From: Halomonas campaniensis
GTDB taxonomy: Bacteria; Pseudomonadota; Gammaproteobacteria; Pseudomonadales; Halomonadaceae
Direction: 5' to 3'
DNA length: 64,000 nt
Assembly (NCBI RefSeq): GCF_014193375.1
Contig: NZ_JACHZF010000007.1
Span: 1 to 64,000 of the forward strand
A program made the position numbers and the translations under genes. The stretch's first letter is position 1. Each line of letters begins with the position of its first letter. Of the stretch, positions 45,036 to 56,311 are shown piece by piece. The notes under the pieces were generated by a model, which worked only from the letters and a program-made list of their open reading frames with translations, made no database searches and had not been told where the DNA came from.

Positions 45036-45975
45036 GGTGCGTCTCCTTGGGAGTGAACTTGACCAGCTTGTCGGTGGCGGAAGCGGATGACGGGGCATCC
45101 GCGCTGTCGGAATCGGTCGCCGACTCGGCGACCGGATTGACCGCGCGCGGGTAGTGCAGGCCGCGGCGGTCGAGGTCGGCGGTGCGCAGCTCGCCCGAGC
45201 GATTCACCAGGAAATCGACCAGGTAGTTGCGGATCCGATAGAAGTGCGGGTGCTTGACGATCTCGGCCCGGGCGCGGGGCCGCGGCAGGTCGATCTCCAC
45301 CGCCTCGGCGATGCGGGCCTGGGGTCCGTTGGTCATCAGGAAGATGCGATCGGCCAGCAGGATCGCCTCGTCCACGTCGTGGGTGATCATGAACACCGTC
45401 TGGCGGTCCTGGCCCCAGATCTTGACCAGCTCGTCCTGGATGACCCCGCGGGTCAGGTCATCCAGCGCGCCGAAGGGCTCGTCGAGCAGCAGCAGCTCCG
45501 GCTTGGTGGCGAAGGCCCGGGCGATGCTGACCCGCTGGCGCATGCCGCCCGAGAGCTGGGCCGGCTTGCGGTCCTCGACGCCCTTGAGCCCCACCATCTC
45601 CAGGTACTCGAGGCTGTGCTCGGTGACCCTGGCCTCGTCCCAGGCCTTCCAGCGGGCTCGGACCCCGAAGCGCACGTTCTCCAGGGCGGTGAGCCACGGC
45701 AGCAGGCTGTAGTTCTGGAACACCACGCCGCGCGCGAGGCTCGGGCCCTGGATCTCGCGGCCATCCATGATCATCGCGCCGTCACTCAGGCTGTCGAGCC
45801 CGGCCAGGGCGTTCATGATGGTCGACTTGCCGCAGCCGGAGTGGCCGATGATGCAGACGAACTCCCCCTTGTCGAGCTGGAAGCTGACGTTCTCGAAGAC
45901 CGTCAGGTCCTCCTCGCCGCGGGCGCCGGGAAAGCGCTTGGCGGCCTGCTGGACTTCCACGAAGGCATGACTCAT
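45028..45975 (-). CDS. cynD: Cyanate ABC transporter ATPase
   Basis: A 315-residue ATPase of the NrtD/SsuB/TauB type. Walker [10 protein letters not shown] near 43-51, Q-loop [11 protein letters not shown], signature [14 protein letters not shown], Walker B LLLLDEP and THDVDEA are present. A C-terminal tail of about 60 residues is acidic and Ser-rich. It overlaps cynS, and the permease gene is 15 bases upstream, so cyanate or bicarbonate uptake is inferred from context. Nitrate is excluded only by the company of cynS. Confidence 0.9.
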   Translation of the reverse strand: MSHAFVEVQQAAKRFPGARGEEDLTVFENVSFQLDKGEFVCIIGHSGCGKSTIMNALAGLDSLSDGAMIMDGREIQGPSLARGVVFQNYSLLPWLTALENVRFGVRARWKAWDEARVTEHSLEYLEMVGLKGVEDRKPAQLSGGMRQRVSIARAFATKPELLLLDEPFGALDDLTRGVIQDELVKIWGQDRQTVFMITHDVDEAILLADRIFLMTNGPQARIAEAVEIDLPRPRARAEIVKHPHFYRIRNYLVDFLVNRSGELRTADLDRRGLHYPRAVNPVAESATDSDSADAPSSASATDKLVKFTPKETHHG

Positions 45976-45990
45976 GTCTTTCTCCCGGGG

Positions 45991-46851
45991 TTATTCCTGA
46001 TAGGTGACCAGTCGCGCGACCGCCGACAGCGCCAGGTCGAGCAGCATGCCCACCACGCCGATCATCAGGATCGAGAAGATCACGCTGGTCAGGTCGAGGT
46101 TGTTCCACTCGTTCCACACGTAGTAGCCGATGCCGGTGCCGCCCACGAGCATCTCGGCGGCCACGATCACCAGCCAGGCGATGCCGATGGAGATGCGCAT
46201 GCCGGTGAGGATGGTCGGGGCCGCGGCGGGCAGGATCACCTTGAAGGCGGTCTTCATCGGCGAGAGTTCGTGGGTGCGGGCCACGTTGACCCAGTCCTGC
46301 CGCACGCCGGCCACGCCGAAGGCGGTATTGAGCAGCATCGGCCAGATCGAGCAGATGAAGATCACGAAGATCGCCGAGGCCTCGGAGTCGCGGATGATGA
46401 ACAGCGCCAGGGGCATCCAGGCCAGCGGCGAGATCGGGCGCAGCACCTGGATGTAGGGATTGAGCGCCTTGTACATCAGCGGCGACATGCCGATCAGAAA
46501 ACCGATCGGGATGGCGATCACCGCGGCCATCAGGTAGCCGGAGAGCACCCGGTAGAGCGAGTAGCCCAGCTGGATGCCGATCCCCTTGTCGTTGGGGCCG
46601 GCGTCATAGAAGGGGTTGGAGAGCTCCTCCCAGGCCCGCTCGAGGATCTGCGAGGGGGGCGGCACCCTGGCCATCTCGTCGGCGCCGCCCATCAGCAGCT
46701 CGTACTCGCTGAGCTCGGCGCCGGCGCCCCCCATCACCGGCGTGCGGTTGAGCCCCTCCCACAGCCCCAGCCCGGCGACCAGGATCAGCACGGCCAGCAG
46801 CGCGGCGCGGATGTTGAGGCTGAACTTCCATTCGGTGGTGGTGCGGTCCAT
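45991..46851 (-). CDS. cynB: Cyanate ABC transporter permease
   Basis: A 286-residue inner-membrane permease of the NtrB/SsuC family. Hydrophobic segments include AALLAVLILVAGLGLWE, VLSGYLMAAVIAIPIGFLIG and IFSILMIGVVGMLLDLALS. The ATPase-contacting loop lies near VARTHELSPMKTAFKVILPAA. A long periplasmic stretch follows the first helix. GGAGGAG lies just before ATG 46851. It lies between the binding protein and the ATPase genes. Substrate by context. Confidence 0.9.
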   Translation of the reverse strand: MDRTTTEWKFSLNIRAALLAVLILVAGLGLWEGLNRTPVMGGAGAELSEYELLMGGADEMARVPPPSQILERAWEELSNPFYDAGPNDKGIGIQLGYSLYRVLSGYLMAAVIAIPIGFLIGMSPLMYKALNPYIQVLRPISPLAWMPLALFIIRDSEASAIFVIFICSIWPMLLNTAFGVAGVRQDWVNVARTHELSPMKTAFKVILPAAAPTILTGMRISIGIAWLVIVAAEMLVGGTGIGYYVWNEWNNLDLTSVIFSILMIGVVGMLLDLALSAVARLVTYQE

Positions 46852-46852
46852 G

Positions 46853-48274
46853 TCAGCTCCTCCGGATGTCGAAGCTCTCGAGGTAGGCCTCGGGCTGGGT
46901 GTAGTCGAAGGTCTTGCCCATGATCTGGTAGTTGCGCGCCGTCTCCTCCGGGGCGTCATAGCCGAGCTCGCGCATCACCGCCGCGGCATCGGTGGCCAGG
47001 TAGACGTCGCGGGCCACCTGCTGGTAGTCCACGTGCCCCTCGATGTAGCCCCAGCGCTTCATCTGGGTGAGGATCCACACCGCCATGGAGTGCCAGGGGA
47101 AGGGATCGAAGTCGATGCGGTCGGGTACCCGTTGCACCTCGCCCAGGCCATCGGCAAAGGTGCCGGTCAGTACCTGCTCGATCACCGTGACCGGCTGGTT
47201 GAGGTAGTTGGTGGGGGCAATGGCCGCGGCGATCTCCGAGCGGTTCTCGGGGTTCGAGGAGTACTGGGTGGCGTCGATGATCGCCCGCAGCAGGGCGCCG
47301 TAGGTGTTGGGGTTCTCGGTGGCGAAGCGCTGGCTGGTGGCGAAGGCGCAGCAGGGGTGGCCGTCCCAGATCTCCTTGGTCAGCAGGTGGATGAAGCCGA
47401 TGCGCTCGAACACCGCGCGCTGGTTGAAGGGGTCCGGCGAGAGGAAGCCGTCGATGTTGCCGGCGCGCAGGTTGGCGACCATCTCGGGGGGCGGGATCAC
47501 CCGGATCTGGATGTCCTGGTCGGGGTCGAGGCCGTGCTCGGCGACGTAGTAGCGCAGCAGGAAGTTGTGCATCGAGTACTCGAAGGGCACGCCGAAGGTG
47601 AAGCCCTTCCACTGCCGGGGATCGCGCTTGTCCTGGTGGTCGTTGTGCAGCACGATCGCCTGGCCGTTGATGTTCTCCACGGCGGGCATGATGAAGGGCT
47701 CGGGGGTGGAGCCCGCGCCCAGCGTCATGGCCAGGGGCATCGGCGTCAGCATGTGGGCGGCGTCGTACTCGCGGTTGAGCGACTTGTCGCGGGCCACCGC
47801 CCAGCCGGCGGTCTTGATCACCGAGACGTCCAGGCCGTAGCGCTCATAGAAGCCCATGGGGTGGGCCATGATGATCGGCGTGGCACAGGTGATCGGCACG
47901 AAGCCCACGTCCAGGCGGGTCTTCTCCAGCGGGCCCAGGTCCTCCTTCACGGCGGCCTTGATGGCGTCCATGGGGAACAGGCTGGCCAGGGCGGCGGCCA
48001 CGGTGCCGCCGCCCACCAGCTTCATGAACTGGCGGCGGTGCATGTCGCTGTGGCCGAACATGCCGCGGACCAGGGCGCTCTCCACCATCCGGTCCATCAT
48101 CGCCTCCTGCTGCGACGGGGCGGAGGATGCCGGGGCGTCGGCGCCGTCCGAGGCGGAGAGCGTGGCGGCCGCCCGCTGCTCGTCGGTGCAGGTCGCACAG
48201 TCGCAGCCGCGTCCATGGACCAGGGACTGCCGGTGATCGAAGGGGTTACCCAGACTGTTGTGGTCGTTGTTCAT
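46853..48274 (-). CDS. cynA: Cyanate-binding protein, CmpA/NrtA family, with Cys-rich N-terminus
   Basis: A 473-residue binding protein. The N-terminal 79 residues precede a Tat-like motif (HRRQFMKLVGGGTVAAALAS, Arg80-Arg81). That extension has three Cys in GRGCDCATC (24, 26, 29). The mature domain follows the CmpA/NrtA pattern: DVGFVPITCATPIIMAHPMGFYE, EPFIMPAVE, and EYSMHNFLLRYY. The start is ATG 48274, with only a weak ribosome site; internal Met residues at 59-63 are alternatives. It is the first gene after the sigma-54 promoter. The extended N-terminus is odd for an exported protein. Confidence 0.85.
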   Translation of the reverse strand: MNNDHNSLGNPFDHRQSLVHGRGCDCATCTDEQRAAATLSASDGADAPASSAPSQQEAMMDRMVESALVRGMFGHSDMHRRQFMKLVGGGTVAAALASLFPMDAIKAAVKEDLGPLEKTRLDVGFVPITCATPIIMAHPMGFYERYGLDVSVIKTAGWAVARDKSLNREYDAAHMLTPMPLAMTLGAGSTPEPFIMPAVENINGQAIVLHNDHQDKRDPRQWKGFTFGVPFEYSMHNFLLRYYVAEHGLDPDQDIQIRVIPPPEMVANLRAGNIDGFLSPDPFNQRAVFERIGFIHLLTKEIWDGHPCCAFATSQRFATENPNTYGALLRAIIDATQYSSNPENRSEIAAAIAPTNYLNQPVTVIEQVLTGTFADGLGEVQRVPDRIDFDPFPWHSMAVWILTQMKRWGYIEGHVDYQQVARDVYLATDAAAVMRELGYDAPEETARNYQIMGKTFDYTQPEAYLESFDIRRS

Positions 48275-48363
48275 GGTCGTCTCGCTTCGCTGGTGCAGGG
48301 GAGGGCCACTCATGCTCCGGACCGGTGCAACGGGATCGCGGATGGGCCGTTCACGCATAAACC

Positions 48364-48379
48364 TGCGAAGCCCGTGCCA
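48364..48379 (-). promoter_or_regulatory. Sigma-54 promoter of the cyanate operon
   Basis: Read on the minus strand, TGGCACG (48379-48373), four bases, then TCGCA (48368-48364) match the -24/-12 consensus with one mismatch (TTGCA expected). Transcription would start near 48353, about 78 bases before cynA. A sigma-54 activator gene is divergent from it. Confidence 0.85.
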
Positions 48380-48460
48380 TGTCGGGCTTGCCGATGAATA
48401 GCGATGGTTTTTCATGGGCTTGGCAGTCGATCTCACCCGGCGTGCCCGGCTGGCCAGCGG

Positions 48461-48519
48461 TGACGAGATCTCGCCAATGACGAGATCTCGCTGAAATCCT
48501 GACGATTTCTCGTCATTGG
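48461..48519. promoter_or_regulatory. Triple palindromic upstream activator site
   Basis: TGACGAGATCTCG occurs at 48461-48473 and 48478-48490, each with the palindrome CGAGATCTCG. A third dyad TGACGATTTCTCGTCA is at 48500-48515. CCAATGACGAG (48474-48484) and CTCGTCATTGG (48509-48519) form a perfect 11-base inverted pair. It lies roughly 80-140 bases upstream of the -24/-12 site, where enhancer-binding proteins sit, and just before the activator gene. Confidence 0.8.
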
Positions 48520-48566
48520 CCCGGGGATTGTATGGGTGAGGCATCCGTCCCGATGCGAGTGCCGTC

Positions 48567-50495
<1,929 letters not shown>

Positions 50496-50505
50496 CGGTC
50501 GTGAC

Positions 50506-51420
50506 TTATCCCTTGAGTCGCGCGAGCAGGCGCTGCCACCAGCGGCGGGCGGGTGCCTCCGGCGTGGCCGGCATCAGGGCCTCCCTCGGCCGTGCGAGGA
50601 AATCGGCGATGGGGTCGACCTGGGCCGCCCGGTCGAGCATGGGGGCATGGCCGCAGCCGGGGACCTCCAGCGTGACCAGGCCCGGCTGGGCCTCGGCCAT
50701 CTTCGCCACGCTGTCGTGGCGCAGCAGGGGCGAGTCGGCGCCGCGCACCACCATCAGCGGGCAGCGGATGGCCCGCCAGTCGGCCCAGGTATCGCGGGGG
50801 GTGTCGTGGATGAATTGCTCGCCGATGCGGGGATCGTAGTGGTAGGTCCAGCTGCCGTCGGGCAGCCGGCGTGCGCTGCCCAGGGCCAGCCGCCGCCAGG
50901 CGTCGTCGCTGTCGATGCCGAACCCGGCATAGTGGCGGCGCAGCTCGGCCTCCAGGTCGCCGAAGCGGGTGAAGCGGTGGGGCGCGGCGAAGTAGCGGCC
51001 CAGGTCGGCGAGGCCCTGGGGGTCCAGCTCCGGTCCCACGTCGTTGAGCACCAGCCGCTCGATGCGCGGGGCCGTCTCGGGGTCCGCCGCCAGCAGCATG
51101 CCGATCAGCCCGCCCATGGAGGTGCCCACCCAGGGCACGCTGTCGAGCCCGAAGTGGTCGAGCAGGGCGATCGCCAGGGCCGTGTAGCGCGAATAGAGGT
51201 AGTCGTGGGCGGGGAAGAGCGGCCAGCCCGAGAGGCCCCGTCCCGGGGTGTCGGGGGCGAGCACTCGCCAGCCGGGACCCAGTGCCCGGGCGAAGTCCTC
51301 GAAGTCGCCGCCGTGGCGGGCCAGGCCGTGCCAGGCCACGACCGTCCGGGGTGCCTCGGGGTGCCAGACGCGCACCGCGACCTCCAGCTGTTCGACCTTC
51401 ACCAGTTCCAGCGCATCCAT
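50506..51420 (-). CDS. Alpha/beta hydrolase
   Basis: A 304-residue cytosolic hydrolase. The nucleophile elbow GTSMGG is near 98-103, the oxyanion segment AWHGLARHGGDF near 28-39, and VPGCGHAPMLD near 265 supplies the His; VRGADSPLL offers the acid. It resembles esterases and C-C hydrolases. AGGGAG lies 6-7 bases before ATG. It is convergent with the activator gene across 10 bases. Substrate unknown. Confidence 0.85.
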   Translation of the reverse strand: MDALELVKVEQLEVAVRVWHPEAPRTVVAWHGLARHGGDFEDFARALGPGWRVLAPDTPGRGLSGWPLFPAHDYLYSRYTALAIALLDHFGLDSVPWVGTSMGGLIGMLLAADPETAPRIERLVLNDVGPELDPQGLADLGRYFAAPHRFTRFGDLEAELRRHYAGFGIDSDDAWRRLALGSARRLPDGSWTYHYDPRIGEQFIHDTPRDTWADWRAIRCPLMVVRGADSPLLRHDSVAKMAEAQPGLVTLEVPGCGHAPMLDRAAQVDPIADFLARPREALMPATPEAPARRWWQRLLARLKG

Positions 51421-51546
51421 GGGCGACTCCCTGCGGCGGTTCATGCGGCAAGGCAGCATAGCCGACCCGTGGCGCCAGTTCGAGGCCGCCGGAAGGGTCA
51501 GTGGCCGCAGGCCAGGTCTCGGGGCTCCGGCAATCCTTTACAGGAC

Positions 51547-51575
51547 TTGAACAAATGACCTTGGTTGTCTAGGAT
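51547..51575 (+). promoter_or_regulatory. Sigma-70-type promoter of the small RNA
   Basis: TTGAAC (51547-51552) and TAGGAT (51570-51575) are separated by exactly 17 bases. Initiation is expected near 51582. No open reading frame with a ribosome site follows, whereas three hairpins and a terminator do. Confidence 0.65.
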
Positions 51576-51581
51576 TCAAGA

Positions 51582-51694
51582 CAGGGAGGCATAAGCCCCT
51601 CCCGGCTTGAACGACGTACTCCGCGTTACTGTTTCAAGCTCCGTCTGCAATCCCCTGCTTTATTCCGCCCTTGCCCCGAGGGCGGTTTTTTTTT
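51582..51694 (+). ncRNA. Candidate small RNA of about 113 nt
   Basis: The 485-base gap 51421-51905 has no protein gene. It holds this unit. Hairpin 1: GGGAGG (51584-51589) with CCTCCC (51598-51603). Hairpin 2: GCTTGAA (51605-51611) with TTCAAGC (51633-51639), loop also foldable. A linker with TCCCCTGCTTTATT comes next, then a rho-independent terminator. A promoter of -35/-10 type lies just upstream. The U-rich stretch before the terminator is like Hfq sites, and the C-rich linker could pair with ribosome sites. I do not recognise it as a known RNA family. Confidence 0.68.
51665..51694 (+). terminator. Rho-independent terminator of the small RNA
   Basis: CCGCCCT (51665-51671) pairs with AGGGCGG (51679-51685) round a 7-base loop, followed by nine T (51686-51694). 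No coding gene ends just upstream on the plus strand. Confidence 0.9.
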
Positions 51695-51802
51695 GCAAGG
51701 CAAGCCGAGGGCAGGATGCGCGGGCGGCGACTATGCTGCAATGCATTATTTCGCCGCGTTCGGCGGTGCCGGCAAGTAGGAAAGATTCTCGGGTGGCTAG
51801 TA

Positions 51803-51826
51803 TACATACATGAATGTAGCTATAAT
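51803..51826 (+). promoter_or_regulatory. AcrR/TtgR-type operator and -10 box of the efflux operon
   Basis: TACATACATGAATGTA (51803-51818) has arms TACAT/ATGTA and resembles the known AcrR box. It is followed by a perfect TATAAT -10 at 51821-51826, so a bound repressor would block the promoter. The same ATACA-N5-GAATGTA pattern occurs before the TetR-type gene at 59325-59341. Confidence 0.75.
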
Positions 51827-51905
51827 TGCCCGCTGTTCTCGAACCCCTGACGGCGCGCCCCGGCGGTGAGCGTGCCCGACGACACGACCCTGAGTGGAGG
51901 CATTC

Positions 51906-53168
51906 ATGCGATTGGTACCCCCGGTGGGGCTCGCGCCCCTGAGATCCCTGGCGCTGGTGGGCCTGATGGCCGTTGGCCTGGCTGCCTGCGGGCAGGACAA
52001 CGGCGATCAGGCCGGCGGTCCCATGGGCGGCGGTGACCGTCCGCCGCCTCCCGTGGTGGTGGTGGGCGTGGAACCGCAGAGCGTGGAGGTGATCGAGGAG
52101 TATGCCGGGCGGGCCCGGGGCTCCCGCGAGGTCGAGGTGCGCGCCCGGGTCGACGGCATCCTCGAGGAGCGCCTCTACACCGAGGGCCAGGTGGTCGAGG
52201 AGGGCGCGGCGCTGTTCCGTATCGATCGTGAGCCCTACGAGATCGCCCTCACGCGCGCCGAGGCCGAGCGGGCCAACGCCCAGGCCGAGCTGAACCAGGC
52301 CAACCGCGAGTGGCAGCGGATCTCGACCCTGTTCAACCAGAATGCGGTCAGCGAGCGCGAGCGGGACAGCGCCCTCTCCGCCCGCGAGCTGGCCCAGGCG
52401 CGCCTGGCACTGACCGAGACCGGCGTGGCCAATGCCGAGCTCAACCTCAGCTACACCGAGGTGCGCGCGCCGCTGGCCGGGTTGACCGGCCTCGAGAGCT
52501 TCCCCGAGGGCAGCCTGATCGAGCGCGGCACCCTGCTGACCAGCGTGACCCAGCAGGACCCCATCCACGTGCGCTTCTCGCTGCCGGAGCGCGACGCCGC
52601 CCTGCAGCGGGCCGCCCGCCGGGCCATGAGCAACGCCGAGGCGGAGGCGCCCCGCGAGGCCTGGCTGACCCTGCCCGACGGCAGCGAGTACGCCGAGCCC
52701 GGCCTGCTCGACTTCACCGACAGCACCATCGACCCGCGCACCGGCAGCGTCTCGGCGCGGGCGGTGTTCCCCAACCCGGAGGGCATGGTGGTGCCCGGCC
52801 AGTTCGTGCGCGTGCGGGTGCTGGTGCAGGAGCTCGACGAGGTCTTCCTGGTGCCCCAGGAGGGGGTCGGCCAGGGGCCCGAGGGGCCGCGGGTGTTCGT
52901 GGTCGAGGAGGAGACCGCCCAGGCGCGCAACGTCGAGCTGGGCCCCATCGTCGACGGCCGCCAGGTGGTGCTGTCGGGCCTCGAGGCCGGCGATCGCATC
53001 GTGGTCAGCGGCCTGGTGACCCTGCAGGACGGCATGGCCGTGCAGGCCAGCGAGGCGGAGTCCGCCGATGAGGTCGATGGCACCGAGACGGCCGCCGAGG
53101 CGCTGCCGGACGACGCGGAAGAAGCCGATGAAGCTGATGAAGCGGACGACGCCGACGAGGAGGCATGA
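51906..53168 (+). CDS. RND efflux periplasmic adaptor lipoprotein (MexA/AcrA type)
   Basis: A 420-residue adaptor joining inner- and outer-membrane efflux parts. The signal ends in a lipobox, AVGLAAC with Cys28. Hairpin and lipoyl regions follow ([25 protein letters not shown]), a long helical hairpin at about 110-170, and beta-barrel segments ([11 protein letters not shown]). The C-terminal 35 residues are strikingly acidic ([14 protein letters not shown]). ATG 51906 has GGAGG 6 bases upstream. Its end overlaps the pump gene, and a repressor-type operator lies before it. Confidence 0.94.
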   Translation: MRLVPPVGLAPLRSLALVGLMAVGLAACGQDNGDQAGGPMGGGDRPPPPVVVVGVEPQSVEVIEEYAGRARGSREVEVRARVDGILEERLYTEGQVVEEGAALFRIDREPYEIALTRAEAERANAQAELNQANREWQRISTLFNQNAVSERERDSALSARELAQARLALTETGVANAELNLSYTEVRAPLAGLTGLESFPEGSLIERGTLLTSVTQQDPIHVRFSLPERDAALQRAARRAMSNAEAEAPREAWLTLPDGSEYAEPGLLDFTDSTIDPRTGSVSARAVFPNPEGMVVPGQFVRVRVLVQELDEVFLVPQEGVGQGPEGPRVFVVEEETAQARNVELGPIVDGRQVVLSGLEAGDRIVVSGLVTLQDGMAVQASEAESADEVDGTETAAEALPDDAEEADEADEADDADEEA

Positions 53169-56100
53169 TGCTCAGGTTCTTCATCGATCGGCCGATCTTC
53201 GCCTCGGTCATCTCCATCATCATCATGCTGGCCGGCCTGGCGGCGCTGCGCGCCCTGCCGGTGGAGCAGTACCCCGACGTGGTGCCGCCCCAGGTGGTGG
53301 TCCAGGCCGCCTATCCCGGGGCCAGCGCCGAGGTGATCGCCGAGGCGGTGGCCGCGCCGCTGGAGCAGGAGATCAACGGCGTCGACAACATGCTCTACAT
53401 GGAGTCGACCTCCACCGATTCCGGCAGCCTGCAGATCACCGTCTCCTTCGAGATGGGCACCGACCCGGACCAGGCCGCCATCAACGTCAACAACCGCGTG
53501 CAGGCCGCCACCGCGCGGCTGCCCCAGCAGGTGCGCGACCAGGGCGTGCGGGTCGAGGCGCGCTCCAGCAACATCCTGATGGTGCCGGTGCTGTTCTCCC
53601 CGGACGGCAGCCGCGACGTGCTGTTCATGTCCAACTATGCGCTGCTCAACGTGCTCGACGAGCTGGTGCGCATTCCCGGGGTCGGCGACGCCTCGCTGTT
53701 CGGCGCCCAGGACTACTCCATGCGCATCTGGCTGTCGCCGGACAAGCTGGCCCAGTATGACCTGACGCCCAACGACGTGGCCGCGGCGATCCGCGAACAG
53801 AACGCCCAGTTCGCCGCCGGCAGCCTCGGTGCCGAGCCGTCACCCCCGGGGCAGGCCTTCACCTTCTCGGTGACCACCCGCGGCCAGCTCTCCGACCCCG
53901 CCGAGTTCGAGTCGATCATCCTGCGCGCCGAGCAGGATGGCAGCACCCTGCGGCTGGGCGACGTGGCCCGCGCCGAGCTGGGCTCACAGAACTACGCCTT
54001 CTCGGCCACCTACAACGGCCAGAACGCCGTGCCCATGGGCGTCTACCTGCAGCCGGGCGCCAATGCCCTGGAGACCGCCGAGGCGGTGCACGAGACCCTG
54101 GCGGGCATGTCCGACCGCTTCCCCGAGGGGCTCACCTACACGGTGCCCTACGACACCACCGAGTTCGTCGAGATCTCCATCCGCGAGGTGTTCATCACCC
54201 TGCTGATGGCGGTGGGGCTGGTGGTGGTCGTCACCTTCCTGTTCCTCCAGCACTGGCGCGCCACCCTGATCCCGGTGGCGGCCATTCCCGTGTCGCTGAT
54301 CGGCACCTTCGCCGGCATGCTGGCCTTCGGCTTCTCGGTCAACCTGCTGACGCTGTTCGGCCTGGTGCTGGCCATCGGCATCGTGGTGGACAACGCCATC
54401 ATCGTGCTGGAGAACGTCGACCGGCTGATCAACGAGAAGGGCATGAAGGCCCGCGAGGCCTCCATCGAGACCATGAAGCAGGTGGCCGGCGCGGTGGTCG
54501 CCTCGACCCTGGTGCTGGTGGCGGTGTTCGCGCCGGTGACCTTCCTGGGCGGCCTGACCGGCGAGCTCTATCGCCAGTTCGCGGTCACCATCGCCGTCTC
54601 CGTGGTGGTCTCCGGGGTGGTGGCGCTGACCCTGACCCCGGCCATGTGTGCGCTGCTGCTGGACAAGCAGTCCCATACCGTGGCGAAGCCCTTCCAGTGG
54701 TTCAATGCCGGGTTCGACCGGCTCACCGCCGGGTTCGGCTGGCTGGTCGGCAAGCTGCTGCGCCACGCGGTGATCGGCATCGTGCTGTTCATCGGGGTGA
54801 TCGCCGCCACGCTGTTCTCCATGTCGCGCCTGCCGCCCGGGCTGGTGCCCCAGGAGGACCAGGGCGTGGCGCTGGTGGTCTACCAGCTGCCCCAGGTCTC
54901 GGCGCTGCCGCGCACCGAGGCGGTGCGCGACCAGGTCTCGGCGATGCTGCTGGAGATGGACGAGGTCGACGAGTTCACCTCCTTCGCCGGCTTCGACATC
55001 ATCGCCGGCGCACTGCGTTCCAACACCGGCGTGGGCTTCGCCAACCTGGCCGACTGGAGCGAGCGGGAGGGCCCCGGCCAGGACGCCCAGTCACTGACCG
55101 GCCGGATCATGGGCATGGGCGGCGGCATTCCCGAGGCGCTGGTGATCTCCTTCGCCCCGCCGCCGATCATGGGCCTGTCGCTGACCGGCGGGGTCGAGGG
55201 CTACCTGCAGGTGCGCGGCGAGACCACGCCCCAGGAGATGGCCGAGCTGGCCGGCCGCCTGGCCGCTGTCGCCAACGAGCGCCCCGAGCTGACCAACGCG
55301 CGTACCACCCTGGACACCTCGATCCCGCGCTACCGTGCCGAGCTGGACCGCGAGAAGGCGCGCGCCATGGGCGTGCCGGTCAACGAGGTCTTCGCCAGCA
55401 TGCAGAGCACCTTCGGCTCGCTCTACGTCAACGACTTCACCCTGGCGGGCCGCAACTGGCAGGTGAACCTGCAGTCGGAGGGCGAGTTCCGCAGCCAGCC
55501 CGAGGACCTCAACCGGGTCTTCGTGCGCTCGGAGACCGGCGAGATGATCCCGCTCTCCTCGGTGGTGACCCTGAACCGCGAGTCCGGGGCGGACATCCTC
55601 AACCGCTACAACGTCTACTCGGCCGCCAAGTTCCTGGCCGATGCGGCGCCCGGCTACACCACCGGCCAGGCCAAGGCGGCCATGGAAGAGGTGGCCGCCG
55701 AGGTGCTGGCGAGCGGCAACGTGATGCTCGGCTGGACCGGCGAGGCCTACCAGCTCGACGCCGCGGCCGGCGCCGGCGGCCTGGCCTTCGGCCTGGGCCT
55801 GCTGATGGTGTTCCTGATCCTGGCTGCCCAGTACGAGCGCTGGTCGCTGCCCCTGGCGGTGGCCACGGCGGTGCCCTTCGGGGTGCTGGGGGCGGCGCTC
55901 GCCGCCATGCTGCGCGGCTTCCCCAACGACATCTACTTCCAGGTGGGCCTGCTGGTGCTGATCGGCCTGGCGGCCAAGAACGCCATCCTGATCGTGGAGT
56001 TCGCCGCCCAGAACCGCCGCGAGGGCAAGAGCTCCACCGAGGCCGCCCTGGCCGCCGCCCGCCAGCGCTTCCGGGCGATCCTGATGACGGCCCTGACCTT

Positions 56101-56311
56101 CATCATCGGCACCCTGCCGCTGGTGTTCGCCAGCGGTGCCGGTGCCAACAGCCGCCAGGAGATCGGCACCGTGGTGGTGGGCGGCATGATCCTGGCCAGC
56201 TCGCTCGCGCTGATCTTCGTGCCGCTGGCCTACAAGGTGATGGAGGACCTGGCCAGCTGGCGCCGCGGCCGCCGGGCGGACCGGGCCCGGAAGGAGACGA
56301 CCCATGCGTAA
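53168..56311 (+). CDS. RND efflux inner-membrane transporter (AcrB/MexB type)
   Basis: A 1047-residue proton-driven pump of the hydrophobe/amphiphile efflux class. It begins [16 protein letters not shown], and the helix-4 proton relay motif [14 protein letters not shown] is near 400 with the two Asp partner region further on. Two large periplasmic loops and twelve hydrophobic segments are visible. It expels lipophilic drugs, bile-like detergents or solvents. ATG 53168 was preferred to 53165 for a 7-base spacing from GAGG. The gene overlaps both neighbours. Confidence 0.96.
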   Translation: MLRFFIDRPIFASVISIIIMLAGLAALRALPVEQYPDVVPPQVVVQAAYPGASAEVIAEAVAAPLEQEINGVDNMLYMESTSTDSGSLQITVSFEMGTDPDQAAINVNNRVQAATARLPQQVRDQGVRVEARSSNILMVPVLFSPDGSRDVLFMSNYALLNVLDELVRIPGVGDASLFGAQDYSMRIWLSPDKLAQYDLTPNDVAAAIREQNAQFAAGSLGAEPSPPGQAFTFSVTTRGQLSDPAEFESIILRAEQDGSTLRLGDVARAELGSQNYAFSATYNGQNAVPMGVYLQPGANALETAEAVHETLAGMSDRFPEGLTYTVPYDTTEFVEISIREVFITLLMAVGLVVVVTFLFLQHWRATLIPVAAIPVSLIGTFAGMLAFGFSVNLLTLFGLVLAIGIVVDNAIIVLENVDRLINEKGMKAREASIETMKQVAGAVVASTLVLVAVFAPVTFLGGLTGELYRQFAVTIAVSVVVSGVVALTLTPAMCALLLDKQSHTVAKPFQWFNAGFDRLTAGFGWLVGKLLRHAVIGIVLFIGVIAATLFSMSRLPPGLVPQEDQGVALVVYQLPQVSALPRTEAVRDQVSAMLLEMDEVDEFTSFAGFDIIAGALRSNTGVGFANLADWSEREGPGQDAQSLTGRIMGMGGGIPEALVISFAPPPIMGLSLTGGVEGYLQVRGETTPQEMAELAGRLAAVANERPELTNARTTLDTSIPRYRAELDREKARAMGVPVNEVFASMQSTFGSLYVNDFTLAGRNWQVNLQSEGEFRSQPEDLNRVFVRSETGEMIPLSSVVTLNRESGADILNRYNVYSAAKFLADAAPGYTTGQAKAAMEEVAAEVLASGNVMLGWTGEAYQLDAAAGAGGLAFGLGLLMVFLILAAQYERWSLPLAVATAVPFGVLGAALAAMLRGFPNDIYFQVGLLVLIGLAAKNAILIVEFAAQNRREGKSSTEAALAAARQRFRAILMTALTFIIGTLPLVFASGAGANSRQEIGTVVVGGMILASSLALIFVPLAYKVMEDLASWRRGRRADRARKETTHA

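Noticed and set aside
46616..48397. 593-codon plus-strand frame across the cyanate permease and binding-protein genes
   Set aside because: Low-complexity shadow; the minus strand encodes recognisable transporter proteins.
51582..51694. tRNA, tmRNA, SRP RNA or 6S RNA
   Set aside because: No CCA end with acceptor stem, no tmRNA tag and no SRP or 6S core features; the unit is too short for tmRNA or 6S RNA.
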